Position numbers and translations under genes: made by a program
Part shown: piece after piece, positions 34,290 through 45,570 of the stretch
How positions within the stretch are numbered: the stretch's first letter is position 1
Layout: each line of letters begins with the position of its first letter
NCBI GenBank assembly: GCA_019049505.1
Contig: CM032454.1
Location: 148,200,292-148,264,291 of the forward strand
Reading direction: 5' to 3'
Source: Pachyrhynchus sulphureomaculatus
Taxonomy: Eukaryota > Arthropoda > Insecta > Coleoptera > Curculionidae
DNA length: 64,000 bases
The notes under the pieces: generated by a model
What the model was told of the DNA's origin: nothing
The model's database searches: none
The model's input: the letters and a program-made list of their open reading frames with translations, nothing else

Positions 34290-36083
34290 TAGCCTGTCTC
34301 AAAATATAAGATCCTATTTTTGCCGTTTTAAGTGGGCAATATAAAAATGTTGACCTTTTGTTTATGATTGGTTGCAAAGATGGACTTAAGAATTTTATTC
34401 AGTAATGCAAATAAATAAAATTATAAGTGTTTTTGGAGATGTTTATTTATAGATGCATGTAAAAACAAATGGATAAGATGTACAAATATATAGTTTGAAT
34501 GAATGAGGTTTACAAGAGTATATTGTATAAATAAAAATATATTTTAACTTAAGCCTAATGCTGCTGAATGGAATTCTTCCAGCTTGCACAAGGTTTATCA
34601 TTTATAACTTTTTTTTACTAATTCAACCACTGACACGCTCAAAGTAGGAGAAACATTTTGTGTCCATATTTTTGATTTAACTTGATACCAAATATGTTCA
34701 ATTGGATTAAACACACAATAATACGGAGGAAGCCGCAAAACAGTGTGTCCCATTTTCTCAGCCATACTATCATAAACATATTTCTTTTTCAATTTATAGT
34801 CTTTCAAAACTTCCAAAAGATCACTTTTTTTATAACTAAAGTCAAAATAAATGTCATTTTCTAACATATATTCCTGTATTTCCGATTTGGTGTTGGCTAC
34901 ATTAGGAACCTTATTTACTAGGCAACTATGGTAACTTGCATTGTCCATAACTATAACACTCTGTTCGGGAACATTTGGTAAAAGGGAATTTTGAAACCAA
35001 TTTTTAAAAAGTTCTGCGGTCGTGTCTTCGTGATAGTCCAAACTAGAATCTTTTATGTTTTTTGTAGATAATAGTAGACAATTTGAAACTCGGCTCTTTT
35101 CAGATCCAGCATGCAAAATGGTTATTCGTTTACCTTTATTTGAAGGTGCGTTAATCTGACATTTTGTACTGCTGCCAACCCATCCTTTTTGCACAGTGTC
35201 ATGGGTATCGAACCGTATTTCGTCAATGTAAATTATTGGCCAATTCTCTGATCGATACTTTTTAATTTCTTGTAAATAAGTATGTCGCAAGATTCATAAT
35301 CTTTGTGACTCCATCACTACTTGCCTTTTGTTGATTTTTCGAAACGTGAATCCCATTCTTAAGAGAATTCTGCGAAGGGTTGATCGGCCACAATGTATAT
35401 TGGTCCCGTCCTGCACCAGTCTTAATTTTACTTTGTCTAGTGTCAGCACCAACTGCTTTTCATACATAGAATATATTTTTCTCCTGATGATGTCTTTTTC
35501 ACAAACGTCTACATGATGCATTTGAAAATTTTTCCGTTTTTTCCTGTTCCTGAGTGATGGTTTTCCTACAATACCCTTAATCGTAGAAATTGGGGTTTTT
35601 GTTAGTTCACTGGTTTCTTGCAAAGCACTTTGTTTATTCAAATTTCGTTTTACCAAACTGTCGTAAACATTTTTCACTATTTGTTTAGCGTCAAGTGATA
35701 AATGTTTTCTCTTGCGATAGCCACTATTGCAATTTTCCCACGGACGTCACATAATTAAAATAGAACCGTTACGTTGTAAGTTGTAAGTAAAACTAAAAAT
35801 AAAAATAATAAAAAGTATCTTTCGAATCATGATGGAGACCTGTGGTCATTAAGTCTATATTATCGAATACTTAAAGGGTCCAAACCGGGTTGCCAGGTAG
35901 TAAATATATAGGTAAAAATGGATCCAATATGATTACAGGTGCAAGTGAGGTGAGGGCGGTATACAAGGCACGTAAAATAAAAATACGTTTATCGTAATAC
36001 CTGGCAACTATGCACAAAACCTTAATATGGTCGTTTATTGAAAAAGCAAAAAGGCAGGGTCTTATATCTTGGGATTTACCATA
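34290..36083 (-). mobile_element. IS630/Tc1/mariner-type element with wide DD(81)E transposase, copy W1
   Basis: The ends are imperfect inverted repeats, left 'caaaatataagatcct' and right 'gggtcttatatcttggga', close to TA dinucleotides. The element is about 1.8 kb. The second copy W2 at 39627-41332 shares both ends and the whole interior, which confirms the boundaries. Subterminal non-coding DNA of about 300 bp on the left and 400 bp on the right flanks the gene. Confidence 0.8.
34598..35677 (-). pseudogene. DD(81)E transposase, one in-frame stop (W1)
   Basis: A single 360-codon frame runs from 35677 to 34598, broken only by TGA at 35294-35296 (codon 128). The N-terminus (residues 1-127) has HTH segments NKQSALQETSELTKTPISTI and DVCEKDIIRRKIYSMYEKQL, then RSTLRRILLRMGFTFRK. 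The catalytic core has D152 (PIIYIDEIRFDTHDT), D245 (SVIVMDNASYHSCL) and E327 (CVFNPIEHIWYQVK). By direct count 81 residues separate D245 and E327, against 34-41 in usual Tc1/mariner families; the extra part includes KKSDLLEVLKDYKLKKKYVY. Copy W2 has CGA at the stop position, so one transition interrupts an otherwise open gene. Confidence 0.9.
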
Positions 36084-36202
36084 CAAATAGTTATTGATAT
36101 TTAGGGAATAGGGAATTTTAATTTTAGCCAGTATTTATATTGATAAGAATGATTAATCTGTTATTATCAATAAGATACTGGTAGTAATTTTATTATTTAC
36201 AG

Positions 36203-37019
36203 TTTTTAGTGTTCCATACGGAACATTTAAGGGATCACTTCGGTGTCCGTGTATCAGATCCGATTTTTTCCGAAACTATTTAACATAGAAAGTTGACATT
36301 TGGCACAAATATAGGAATTGATGGCCCGATCAAAGCCGTGTAGTTTTGAAAGTTAAATTTTGACTTAAAGGTTTTGGGTAGTGAAACCGGAAGTAAGAAT
36401 ATTTTTTTTTTCCCAGGTCATTGAGTGGGGGGTCAACTGAAAGCTTGTAAAAACAAGTGTTTAAAAATTTATATGATGTAATTCTTGCACACACTTATCT
36501 TTGTATTATTTTTAAAAAATTGCCAAGCATGGCTGTCCCCCCCTTATCTCATAAAGTACTGCAAGCGCGTTACTTATGATAATTTATCTGGAATAAAAAA
36601 AAATAAATAAATATGGAAACTATGTTTCTTGACTTATGATGGAGGTTTTGGTAATATTTAAGTGTGGCGAGTCCCTCTTGTTCGAGATATAATTTTATTT
36701 TATTTAAACAAATAAATAATTAAACAAACAAATAATTAAACAAACAAATAGATAATTAAACAAATATTTAGGTAGTAATTACTTGTTTTATACTTTTATT
36801 ACTAGATTCTAGACTGAACTAGATTGTTTTATTGACTATTAGGCAACTAAGATACTATAACTATTATACATTATTTAAACGTAAAATACATATTGGACTT
36901 AAAGATGTTAGGGACCTAATCAACTTAGCCTAGGTAAGGATGTTGTTTTATTTTAAAAGCAATCACGGTACGGAACAATAATTACGCAAGTTCTACTTGC
37001 ATTTGATCGTTTTTTTTTT
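36203..37019 (+). mobile_element. Family B element, copy B4
   Basis: Starts 'ttttagtgttccatacggaa', followed by 'gggatcacttcggtgtc' but with little GTCT repeat. It ends with 'gtacggaacaataattacgc', hairpin 'gcaagttctacttgc' and 'tttgatcg' plus a T run. The interior holds a short AAACAAATAATT tandem near 36705-36760. Confidence 0.8.
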
Positions 37020-37269
37020 CTTGCGCATCAAATTATACAGTTTTATAATTATAATTACGGAAAGTATGGCTCTACAAAATATAATTACACTGTGTCATCT
37101 GTGAAACGACTTCGAATTAACAAAAAGAAGGTCAAACTGTAACTAAAATTTCACACAGTTAATCAGGTATGATATAGATGGCGGAATGTCAAATGTATGA
37201 TCCATACTTATACTTAACGGTTTCGACGCGGCTATAGAAAATGTCTTTTTTTAATTTTTATTGCAAATA

Positions 37270-38030
37270 CTTGTATGATGAAGACTTGAGAGGATATTTT
37301 GGGTTAGTAATAGAGGATGGAGCTGTAGAATTGGTTCTAGATGCACTGACCTAATCCAAGATATGAAAATGTAAAGATGTACATAAAACCTAGTACAGAA
37401 CAAATACGTGTAGGAAAAGGTGTAAGACAGCCTAAGCTGTTTATTACAGCTCTAGAAGACGTATTTCGTCAATTAGATTGGACAGAGAAGGGCCTAATGA
37501 TAGATGGTGTATATCTCAGTCATTTAAGGTTCACAGACGATTTTGTAGTCATCAGTAGTAATCCACATCAGATACAAGAAATAAAAAATGAGTTAAATTA
37601 ATCACCCAAAGAAAATTATTCTTAAGATGAATAAAAGTAAGAGAAATATATTAAAAAATACTAATTACAACATATTTGGAAGGAACAGCTCTCGAGATTA
37701 TTAAGAATTATGTGTGTCTGGGGGAAAAAATTACTACGACGAGAGTGTCGGAAGAAATTTCAAGAAGAATCAGGCTTGGATGGTGCATATTTGGAAAATT
37801 AAGTTATATATTCAAAGATAAAGTCATTGCAAATAAGTTAATGGCCAAAATTTACGATCAGTGCATCCTACCCGTGATTACACATGGCACTGAAACTTGA
37901 ACGCTGAATAAAGCCGATATAAAAACTAGCTCGGATCCAGAGAGCACACGAAAGACGGATGATCGGGATAAAACTTAAAGATAGGAAAAGAAACAAGTGG
38001 ATACGTGAACAAATGAAATTAAAGTTATGT
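37270..38030 (+). pseudogene. RTE-like LINE reverse transcriptase, 3' part
   Basis: Frames with shifts give RVGKGVRQPKLFITALEDVF and LRFTDDFVVISSNPHQIQEI, where the catalytic A-D-D box reads T-D-D. A later frame gives SEEISRRIRLGWCIFGKLSY and AKIYDQCILPVITHGTET, followed by LARIQRAHERRMIGIKLKDR. These are the RT palm and the conserved C-terminal blocks of RTE-like elements. The 5' part and 3' tail are missing. It is similar in layout to the copy at 51190-52527 but clearly diverged. Confidence 0.75.
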
Positions 38031-38735
38031 GGTAATGGACCCTTTTTGACTTTATTACTTTAATGATGCAGTCCACTCGGGCGGAACATCTGGCCCATGG
38101 TAGTTTACAATGGAATAATAGGTTTTAATGAAAAAAAATGCAATAAAAAACCTAGAACTTTTCCGAATGAAAGCATCACCGCTTAGATACTTTACTGTAT
38201 TTTCCTGTAATTTGTAACTGACGTCATTTTCATAATCAGGTTAAAGCGACATTTTTAAAATTCACACTTTGTGGAAACCAGCTTATCACTTTTATAACGA
38301 GAACGCCGTAATGGCGTGCGATAGATTGGACGGCAGTAGTCGCTTTTAATAAAGCTTTAGAATTTTACTGCTAAATTTTATGATACGGTAAGCCGTTTTC
38401 TGTTTAATTAAAATTAAAAGTTTATGCTAAAAATAAATTGGCCATTAATACAGTTGATTGCAGCACTGATTTATGATTGAATTAATTGAAACATAGGTAT
38501 TGTAGTGTTTAATAAAGAAATACATGATTAATTTAGTAATAGTTATCATATCAAGGAAATGAGTAATTATGTTCTAATCTGGAAATCTTTATTCTTTTTT
38601 GTTTGTTTTATTACCTACGTGACAAGGCCCAACAATTAAAGTGCGAACTATTTTAAGAATTCTGTTTACTATTACTTAGATGCAGTTTATACCAGCATAT
38701 TCTTAGTGTCTATCTTGCTCCCCGAAAGACAGACC
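38031..38735. other. No gene recognised (about 700 bp)
   Basis: AT-rich; no supported feature. Confidence 0.4.
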
Positions 38736-38737
38736 TA

Positions 38738-39429
38738 CAGTCTATCAAGTAAGAACTTGTCCGCGATAATTGATATTTGGTAGATGCGATTATAGCGATT
38801 CAACAAAAAATCGGTAGAGGGAACCTTTGTCTACGACGCATTTTAGTAAGAGTATCGGTCGATTCCGAACTTTCGTCAAAATCACGTAAAATCCAAAATG
38901 AGTCACTTGTTTGCGCGTCGGTTCGAGGCAGACTTTCTTTGTTTCCATCCAAAATGATACATTCCGCGGCCATTAAATATATTAAAAAGTCGGTGTCATT
39001 TGTGAAGAAGAGTGAGTAAATCGTTTTAACGAAACGAAAAAAATGTCGATGACTTGCCAAAATGTGGTTCGAAAGGCCAAGCCACTCCGAAAGTCGAAAA
39101 AACGAATTGTGTCTTTGTTTTCACGGGACCCGAAATTGACACTGCGCCAAGGAGCGGCAAAATTAAGAAAATCTGGTTTGAATGTATCCCGTGAGACCAT
39201 TCGACAACATCTTCGTGCTCATGATGTCAAATTTCGAAGCACGTTGAACCTATGCTGGACGAAAATCACGTCTCGAAGTGGCACGATAACCTACCAGAGT
39301 ACTATTGAAAACGTTTGGTCCCATGTAAAGAAAAAAATTTGAGATCATTGCCGTAGTATGCAGAAAATCTCGTCGGCAGCATGCCTCGAATATGTCAGGC
39401 GAGCGGTCATGTTCTTACTTGACAGACTG
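38738..39429 (+). mobile_element. Tc1-like family A, copy A4 (692 bp)
   Basis: Left end 'cagtctatcaagtaagaac' after TA at 38736-38737, right end 'gttcttacttgacagactg' before TA at 39430-39431. Shortest copy; the 3' half of the gene carries extra deletions. Confidence 0.85.
38954..39404 (+). pseudogene. Tc1-like transposase relic in A4
   Basis: It starts at 38954 (MIHSAAIKYIKKSVSFVKKS). It then shifts to SKKRIVSLFSRDPKLTLRQG, AAKLRKSGLNVSRETIRQHL and RAHDVKFRST, which together form the best-preserved paired HTH of family A. The catalytic domain is reduced to QSTIENVWSHVKKKI at 39292-39340 around the glutamate, and the DANP part is altered. Everything between the HTH and the glutamate is deleted, as in the other copies. 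Dead. Confidence 0.8.
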
Positions 39430-39626
39430 TAAAAAGTCGCATATTTTTCTTTAATACAGCTGGTAATCGGCTATAAATATCAAAATAGGTTGTATCTAAT
39501 CGATTCGACATGTTGGGCATTTTGCGCCATATCTTCTATGATCACAGTAAGGACGGACAACTGCGTAGGATGTTAATAGCAATGCCCTACTTGCGCAACG
39601 ATAGCAAAATTTAGCACTTCTCCATT

Positions 39627-41332
39627 AAAGCCTGTTCCAAAATATAAGATCCTGATTTTTGCCGTTTTAAGTGGGCAATATAAAAATTCTGACCTTTTGT
39701 TTATGATAGGTTGCAGAGATGGACTTATTAATGCAAATAAATAAAATTATAAGTGTTTTTGGAGATGTTTATTTATAGATGCATGTAATGTAATGTAAAA
39801 AACAAATGCATAAGAAGTACAAATATACAGTTTGAATGAATGGGGTTTACAAGAGGGGACATATTGTATAAATAAAAATATGTTTTAACTTAAGCCTAAT
39901 TCGGTTTCTTTATTACTGTCATCAGCTGAGGTAATTATCAGTGGTTTTATTTTATTTACATAAATATATGAATCTTCAACTTTTGTGCCCTTATTTTTGA
40001 TTTAACTTGATGCCAAATATGTTCAATTGGATTAAACACACAATAATACGGAGGAAGCCGCAAAACAGTGTGTCCTATTTTCTCAGCCATACTATCACAA
40101 ACATATTTCTTTTTCAATTTATAGTCTTTCAAAATTTCCAGAAGATCACTTTTTTTTATAACTAAAGCCAAAATAAATGTCATTTTCTAACATATATTCC
40201 TGTATTTCCGATTTGGTGTTGGCTGCATTAGGAACCATATTTAGTAGGCGACTATGGTAACTATAACACTCTGTTCGCATTTGGCAAAAGGAAATTTTGA
40301 AACCAATTTTCAAAAAGTTCTGCGGTTGTGTCTTCGTGATAGTCCAAACTAGAATCTTTTATATTTTTTTGCAGATAATAGTAAACAATTTAAAACCCAA
40401 CCCTTTTCAGATCCAGCATGCAAAATGGTTATTCGTTTACCTTTATTTGAAGGTGCGTTAGTCTGACATTTTGTACTGCTGTCAACCCACCCTTTTTGCA
40501 CAGTGTCATGGCTATCGAACCATGTTTCGTCAAGGTAAATTATTGCCTAATTCTCTGATCGATACTTTTTAATTTCTTGTAAATAAGTATGTCTCAAGAT
40601 TCGTAATCTTTGTGACTCTCATTCTTAAGAGAATTCTGTGAAGGGTTGATCGGCCACAATGTATATTGGTCCCGTCCTGCACCAGTCTTAATTTTATTTT
40701 GTCTAGTTTCGGCACCAACTGCTCTTCATACATAGAATATATTTTTCTTCTGATGACGTCTTTTTCACAAACGTCTACATGATGCATTTGAAAATTTTTC
40801 CGTTTTTTCCTGTTCCTGAGTGATGGTTTTCCTATAATACCCTTAATCGTAGAAATTGGGGTTTTTGTTAGTTCACTGGTTTCCTGCAAAGCACTTTGGT
40901 TATTCAAGTTTCTTTTTACCAAACATTTTCCACTATTTTTTTAGCGTCAAGTGACAAATGTTTTCTCTCGCGATAGCCACTATTGCAATTTTCCCACAGA
41001 CGCCACATAATTAAAATAGAACCGTTACGTTGTAAGTTGTAAGTAAAACTAAAAATAAAAATTATAAAAAGTATCTTTCGAATCTTAATGGGGACCTGTG
41101 GTCATTAGGCCTATATTATCAAATACTTAAACGGCTCCAAACCGGGTTGTCAGGTAGTAAATATATAGGTAAAAAGAGATCCAATATTATTGCAGGTGCA
41201 AGTGAGGGCGGTATACAAAGCAGGTAAAATAAAAGTACGTTTATCGTAATACCTGGCAACTATGCACAAAACCTTAATAGGGTCGTTTATTGCTCCATTG
41301 AAAAAGCTCTTATATCTTGAGATTTACTATAC
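39627..41332 (-). mobile_element. Wide-spaced DDE element, copy W2
   Basis: Left end 'cctgttccaaaatataag' and right end 'ctcttatatcttgagattta' match W1 end for end, with many substitutions and small deletions. A 40-bp-scale insertion or unrelated stretch occurs near 39900-39985. Confidence 0.8.
39985..40925 (-). pseudogene. Wide-spaced DDE transposase pseudogene (W2)
   Basis: The N-terminal frame at 40922-40569 retains MVKRNLNNQSALQETSELTK, STIKGIIGKPSLRNRKKRKN and DVCEKDVIRRKIYSMYEEQL. The catalytic part shows KKSDLLEILKDYKLKKKYVC and LRLPPYYCVFNPIEHIWHQV, with the glutamate kept. A deletion of about 16 bp at about 40260 falls between two 'aact' repeats of the W1 sequence and removes the second catalytic aspartate and its neighbours. 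Other shifts break the first half of the core. At the codon where W1 has TGA this copy has CGA, about 40598. Confidence 0.85.
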
Positions 41333-42019
41333 GTCTATGAACTATCTAAAAACTGTCACTCTATAACAACTGGGACTATTCTAAAATTACTTTTTCAAAT
41401 AAATCTAGTTTTTGTGTCATATTTTCCACATTCCCTACTTTTAGCTTGACACATAAATTGTCTGTATTTCTATACATATGTACATATATTGTGTTTTTTA
41501 TTTTATTAAAATTTTTGTTCTAAAAATGCGTGTCTATAAATAATTAATTATTTTATTCTATATAATTAATTTTCTCTGTCAAATGTATATTGACTTATAT
41601 ATACTAATATATATGTCTATGAAATAAACAACTTAATAAATTATAAACATTTTTAGGTACATATTACTTTATTGATATGCTTTGCTTTAATTCCTATATC
41701 TTCGAACCGTATCAGAACCATGACAAATGAATAGAATGAAGGTTACGTTATTATCTGAGAATCTAGCAGAGTTATAATTGCCTCAAATCAAAAGTTTCAA
41801 AATATTCTTGAAGGGACATTATTAGAATCTACAATTTAGATATTTACGTTGCAGTATCTGTAAATTTTACCAATACCAATTATCAATTTATTATTAATTA
41901 ACGAATTAACTACTTTTATTTAAGCATACGCCATACAATCTAACTATTTCGAAAGTGCTACATAGTAATGGATAAAACATTTCAAACACAGCAAAGCATC
42001 CCCTCTTCTGCCGAATATT
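41333..42019. other. No gene recognised (about 690 bp)
   Basis: AT-rich with ATATAT-type runs near 41590-41620; no supported feature. Confidence 0.4.
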
Positions 42020-43107
42020 TTTTTATTGACATAACACACGTGCTGCAGAAAAATCCCTAAATTGCTACAGGAACGCGCGAAAAAAGTGATTCACGTTGGT
42101 GTTGAATCGCTGTAAATTGTACTCGGTGGGAAACCATTTCAAAGGGATGGGGTCTTCATTAAAAGACTGCTTGATAAGGGTCGCACGAGGAGTGACAAGT
42201 TGACTTTATATGGATATAAAGTATAAAAGACTGCTTGATAAGGGTTGCACGAGGAGTGACAAGCTGAACCTTATACGGATATAACGTATTAGCGCGACAC
42301 GTGTGTTCCTAGCATGCACCGCTCTGAGAGGAATTAAGCTACATTCATCGGACATTTTTCATGTAAATGCTTGTAGAATATACTCAAGTCGCCAACTATT
42401 CTTCGATGTTCCAAGGAATCAAGGTTGCTGGTGAGTTCTTCAATCAGGCGAACAGCTCTCTTCTGAATAGAATCCAATAAATGCAGCATATGTTTGGGAG
42501 CAGACTCCCAAACATGGGAGCAGTATTCCATCGTTGATCGAATTTGTGGTCTGTACAGAATTAACAGTTGTTGTCGAAAGTAAAACATTTCTAGTTCGAA
42601 ACAATATTCCCAGCTTTTGAGAAGCTCTGTTTCCTATGCATACGACATGTTCATGCCAAGACCTATTGAGTCCCAAATGAACACTCAGAAAATTGAGTGA
42701 GGATGCTAGAGGAATGGAGTACATAAGTATGTCGGGTTCAGCAACGTTAACTTTTTTGGCAAAAACTGCCACGTGGGTTTTTATAATATTAAATTCTACT
42801 TGGTTACTGTCACCTTAAGATAGAATTTCATCCAGTTCTTTCTTAAGTTGAACGACTTCCTGCTATCTGAGGATATTTGCATGAGTAGCCTATGTTCTAG
42901 CGTTCAAAGTGAATGAAGAAATAAGCGTACTGTCATCTGCAAAGCTGTAGATTGAATTCCTGGTTATGTCCAGCAGATCGTTAATGTAATTGCCTTGAGG
43001 CATACGGGCGTTGATGGTGTTAGAAAGAAATCCGTCGACTGCCACTGGTAAAGAACGCTTTCTGAGGAAACACGAGAGCCGAAAACCAAACTTTTCAGAC
43101 CTACCTT
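42020..43107 (-). pseudogene. Jockey-like LINE, copy J1 (3' part of RT and C-terminus)
   Basis: On the minus strand from 43107 are relics of the RT fingers and palm, then AVFAKKVNVAEPDILMYSIP, LNFLSVHLGLNRSWHEHVVC and RPQIRSTMEYCSHVWESAPK. KHMLHLLDSIQKRAVRLIEE, RRIVGDLSIFYKHLHEKCP and the 3' UTR 'gtactcggtgggaaacc' (on the plus strand) follow. It is the same family as 48396-49530. A 59-bp segment at about 42168-42226 is tandemly duplicated ('aaaagactgcttgataaggg' twice), a change absent from the other copy. 5' truncated near 43107. Confidence 0.8.
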
Positions 43108-43918
43108 GTCTAACTAAAATATACTAAATTAACTGGAAAACATAAAGCTTTTCTACATGATGGCTGTGTAGAATTAAAATTTGTTCGAAATATAAATACC
43201 TTTTTTCTTTCTCTCCGCTAGAGTTTCTAAGAAAATGTATAGACCGAAACAGTAACAGATTATTAACAAAAATCATTCTTATTTTAATGGGAGAGGTTGT
43301 TTTTGAATTATTTTAGCTTTTGCTTTTCTTACTTTGCTTTTGTATTAATATAGAAGTGATGATTTCAACAAGTGGTCGAGCATGCATGTTTATCGGCAAT
43401 TTAGCATGCTATCTAAACATATTTTGGCACTATCATGATTTTCAAAAATAATACAATTTTTTTTGGGAAAGCCGCCAAATAAGAAATACAAGGTGTCCCA
43501 TAAAAGTTTAATTTTAAAGTAGTTATAGCAAAACGCATATATATAACTGAAATAAATTTTTATTATGTGTCATCAGGATATTATTTTTTTAAAATTTCTT
43601 TGCGTTTACGTAATCGCTGCCATTTCATGGGTAATATTTTATTTTAATTGTTGCGGAGAAATGAAACAAACAATTAGCGAGAAGTCAAAGCTACGAGGAA
43701 GCTCTTTTGAAAATCAGTCTATCAGGAAAACTTCTTCAATGACTGACAAAGATGTGTCAACCTGGTTTTAGCAGGATGTCGCCGCATCTTGTTGAAACCA
43801 GGTTATCTGGTTATAACCATCAAAATTTTATAAAGCGGGTGTTGAGAAATTCTTAATCAACTTCACATATTGCTCTGAAATAACAGTTGTTGTGCGGCCT
43901 CTTTTGAGGATTTTTTTT
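43108..43918. other. No supported gene (about 810 bp)
   Basis: Includes 'ggtgtcccataaaagttt' at about 43493, which resembles ends of some insect transposons, but no partner end was found. A 68-aa ORF at 43565-43771 has a hydrophobic stretch (FLCVYVIAAISWVIFYF) but no other support. Confidence 0.35.
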
Positions 43919-44516
43919 TAGTGTTCCTTACGGAACACTTATAAGATCCCTTCGGTGTCTGTCACACCCGATTTGACATAGAAAGTTGAAATTTGGAACT
44001 GATACAGGAATGGATGGCCTCATCAGAGCCGTGTAGTTTTGGAAGTTAAATTTTGACTCGAGGGGTTAGTTTTAGGGGGTGAAATCGGAAATGAAATTTT
44101 TTTTACCAGGTCATCAAGTGGAGTGTTAAATAAAAGCTTGTAAAAACATTAGTTCAAAAATATGTATAATGTAATACGTGCGTACGTACGTTTGTATTAT
44201 TTTTAAAAAAATTGCGAAAAATCGCTCTCCTTATCTCGAAAAGTACTCATCGAAAAATTTTGAAAAAATTCTGAAATATTCTCAACGGGGTGTAGATTAA
44301 ACGAAAATTATCACGAGTGCATTATCTTTAGCAATTTATCTGGTATATAAAAAAAAAAACAAAAATTTGAAGGTCATCAGTATTCCATATAGCTCGGGAA
44401 AAAAACTTTGTTGAAACTCATTTGGGGTGCATTTTGTGAAGTCGTTGATCATTTTATACCTCCGTACGGAACACTAATTGCGCAAGTCCTACTTGCACTT
44501 GGCCAGTTTTTTTTTT
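43919..44516 (+). mobile_element. Family B element, copy B5
   Basis: The 5' palindrome 'gtgttccttacggaacac' (43921-43938, one change) is followed by 'ttataagatcccttcggtgt'. The 3' end is 'gtacggaacactaattgcgc', hairpin 'gcaagtcctacttgc' and 'cttggccagttttttttt'. The GTCT microsatellite is contracted to almost nothing. Confidence 0.85.
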
Positions 44517-44826
44517 GGATATATCTAACCTCTATAACGGTAATGATCTTTATTGACGTGACCATTAGGCTGAAAATGTATATCATTCGAAAATAGGGGT
44601 GCGTGAGCTTCTTGATGGCTTTGATCGCCTTTGGTTTACTTAAAGTCGAAGCAGTTTCCTTAAACTTCTTTGCCCCATTTTATTTATGCTGTGTAATGAT
44701 ATTAAATAAAATGATTTTCGCCGTATGATGATTCCAATAGCTGTGTCCTAATCTTGCACTTCTCGTGAATTTCATTCGCGTACTAGGTCAAACAAATTTG
44801 AACTTATTTACGGAATACCCTATATT
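44517..44826. other. No gene recognised (310 bp)
   Basis: No supported feature. Confidence 0.4.
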
Positions 44827-45570
44827 TAACACGTAGGCTGAAAAGTTTTTAGTCTGCAACATAGATGTCACCCTTTTTAAAAAATCCATATGATTTTTAG
44901 GAAGAACCAACCGATACGTGTCAAAATTTCATGACATTTCGACGATTAGTTCACAAGTTACAGTGGTTTTAGTGGCGCTACTTTTAATATTTTCAAAACA
45001 GTGGAAAAAATCAAATTTCGTATGTTGATTAAACACTGTTTTTTGATGGGAAAAAATACCGTTCAAGGAAAGCAATGGCTTGATAAATGTTATGGGGACT
45101 CTGCCCCTGGAAAATTACTCATCATTTACTGGTATGCTGAATGTAAACGCGATCGTACAGATACAAATGATGCTGAATGCTCTGGATGCCCAAATGAGGT
45201 GGTTACACCGGAAAACATCAAAAAAATCCACAAAATTTTTTTGGATAATCGTAAAGTGAAATTGCATGAGATAGCTGACACCCTGAAGATATCAAAAAAA
45301 ATGTTAATCATATTTTGCATGAACATTTGGACATGAGAAAGCTCTGTTCGAAATGAGTACCACGTTTGCTTAAAGTGGACCAAAAACAATAACATGTTGA
45401 TAATTCTGAGCGATGTTTGCACCTGTTTAAGCACAATAAAAAGGATTTTTTTCATGCGATATGTGATAATGTATGAAACATGGATCCATCACTACACACC
45501 GAAGTCAAATCGGCGGTCAGCTGAGTGGACTATGCTGAGAAGGGAAAAACCATCAAAGCGAATATTATAT

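Noticed and set aside
43565..43771. 68-aa ORF with a hydrophobic segment as a small membrane protein
   Set aside because: No homology I can recognise, no splice or promoter context, and such ORFs are expected by chance in AT-rich DNA.
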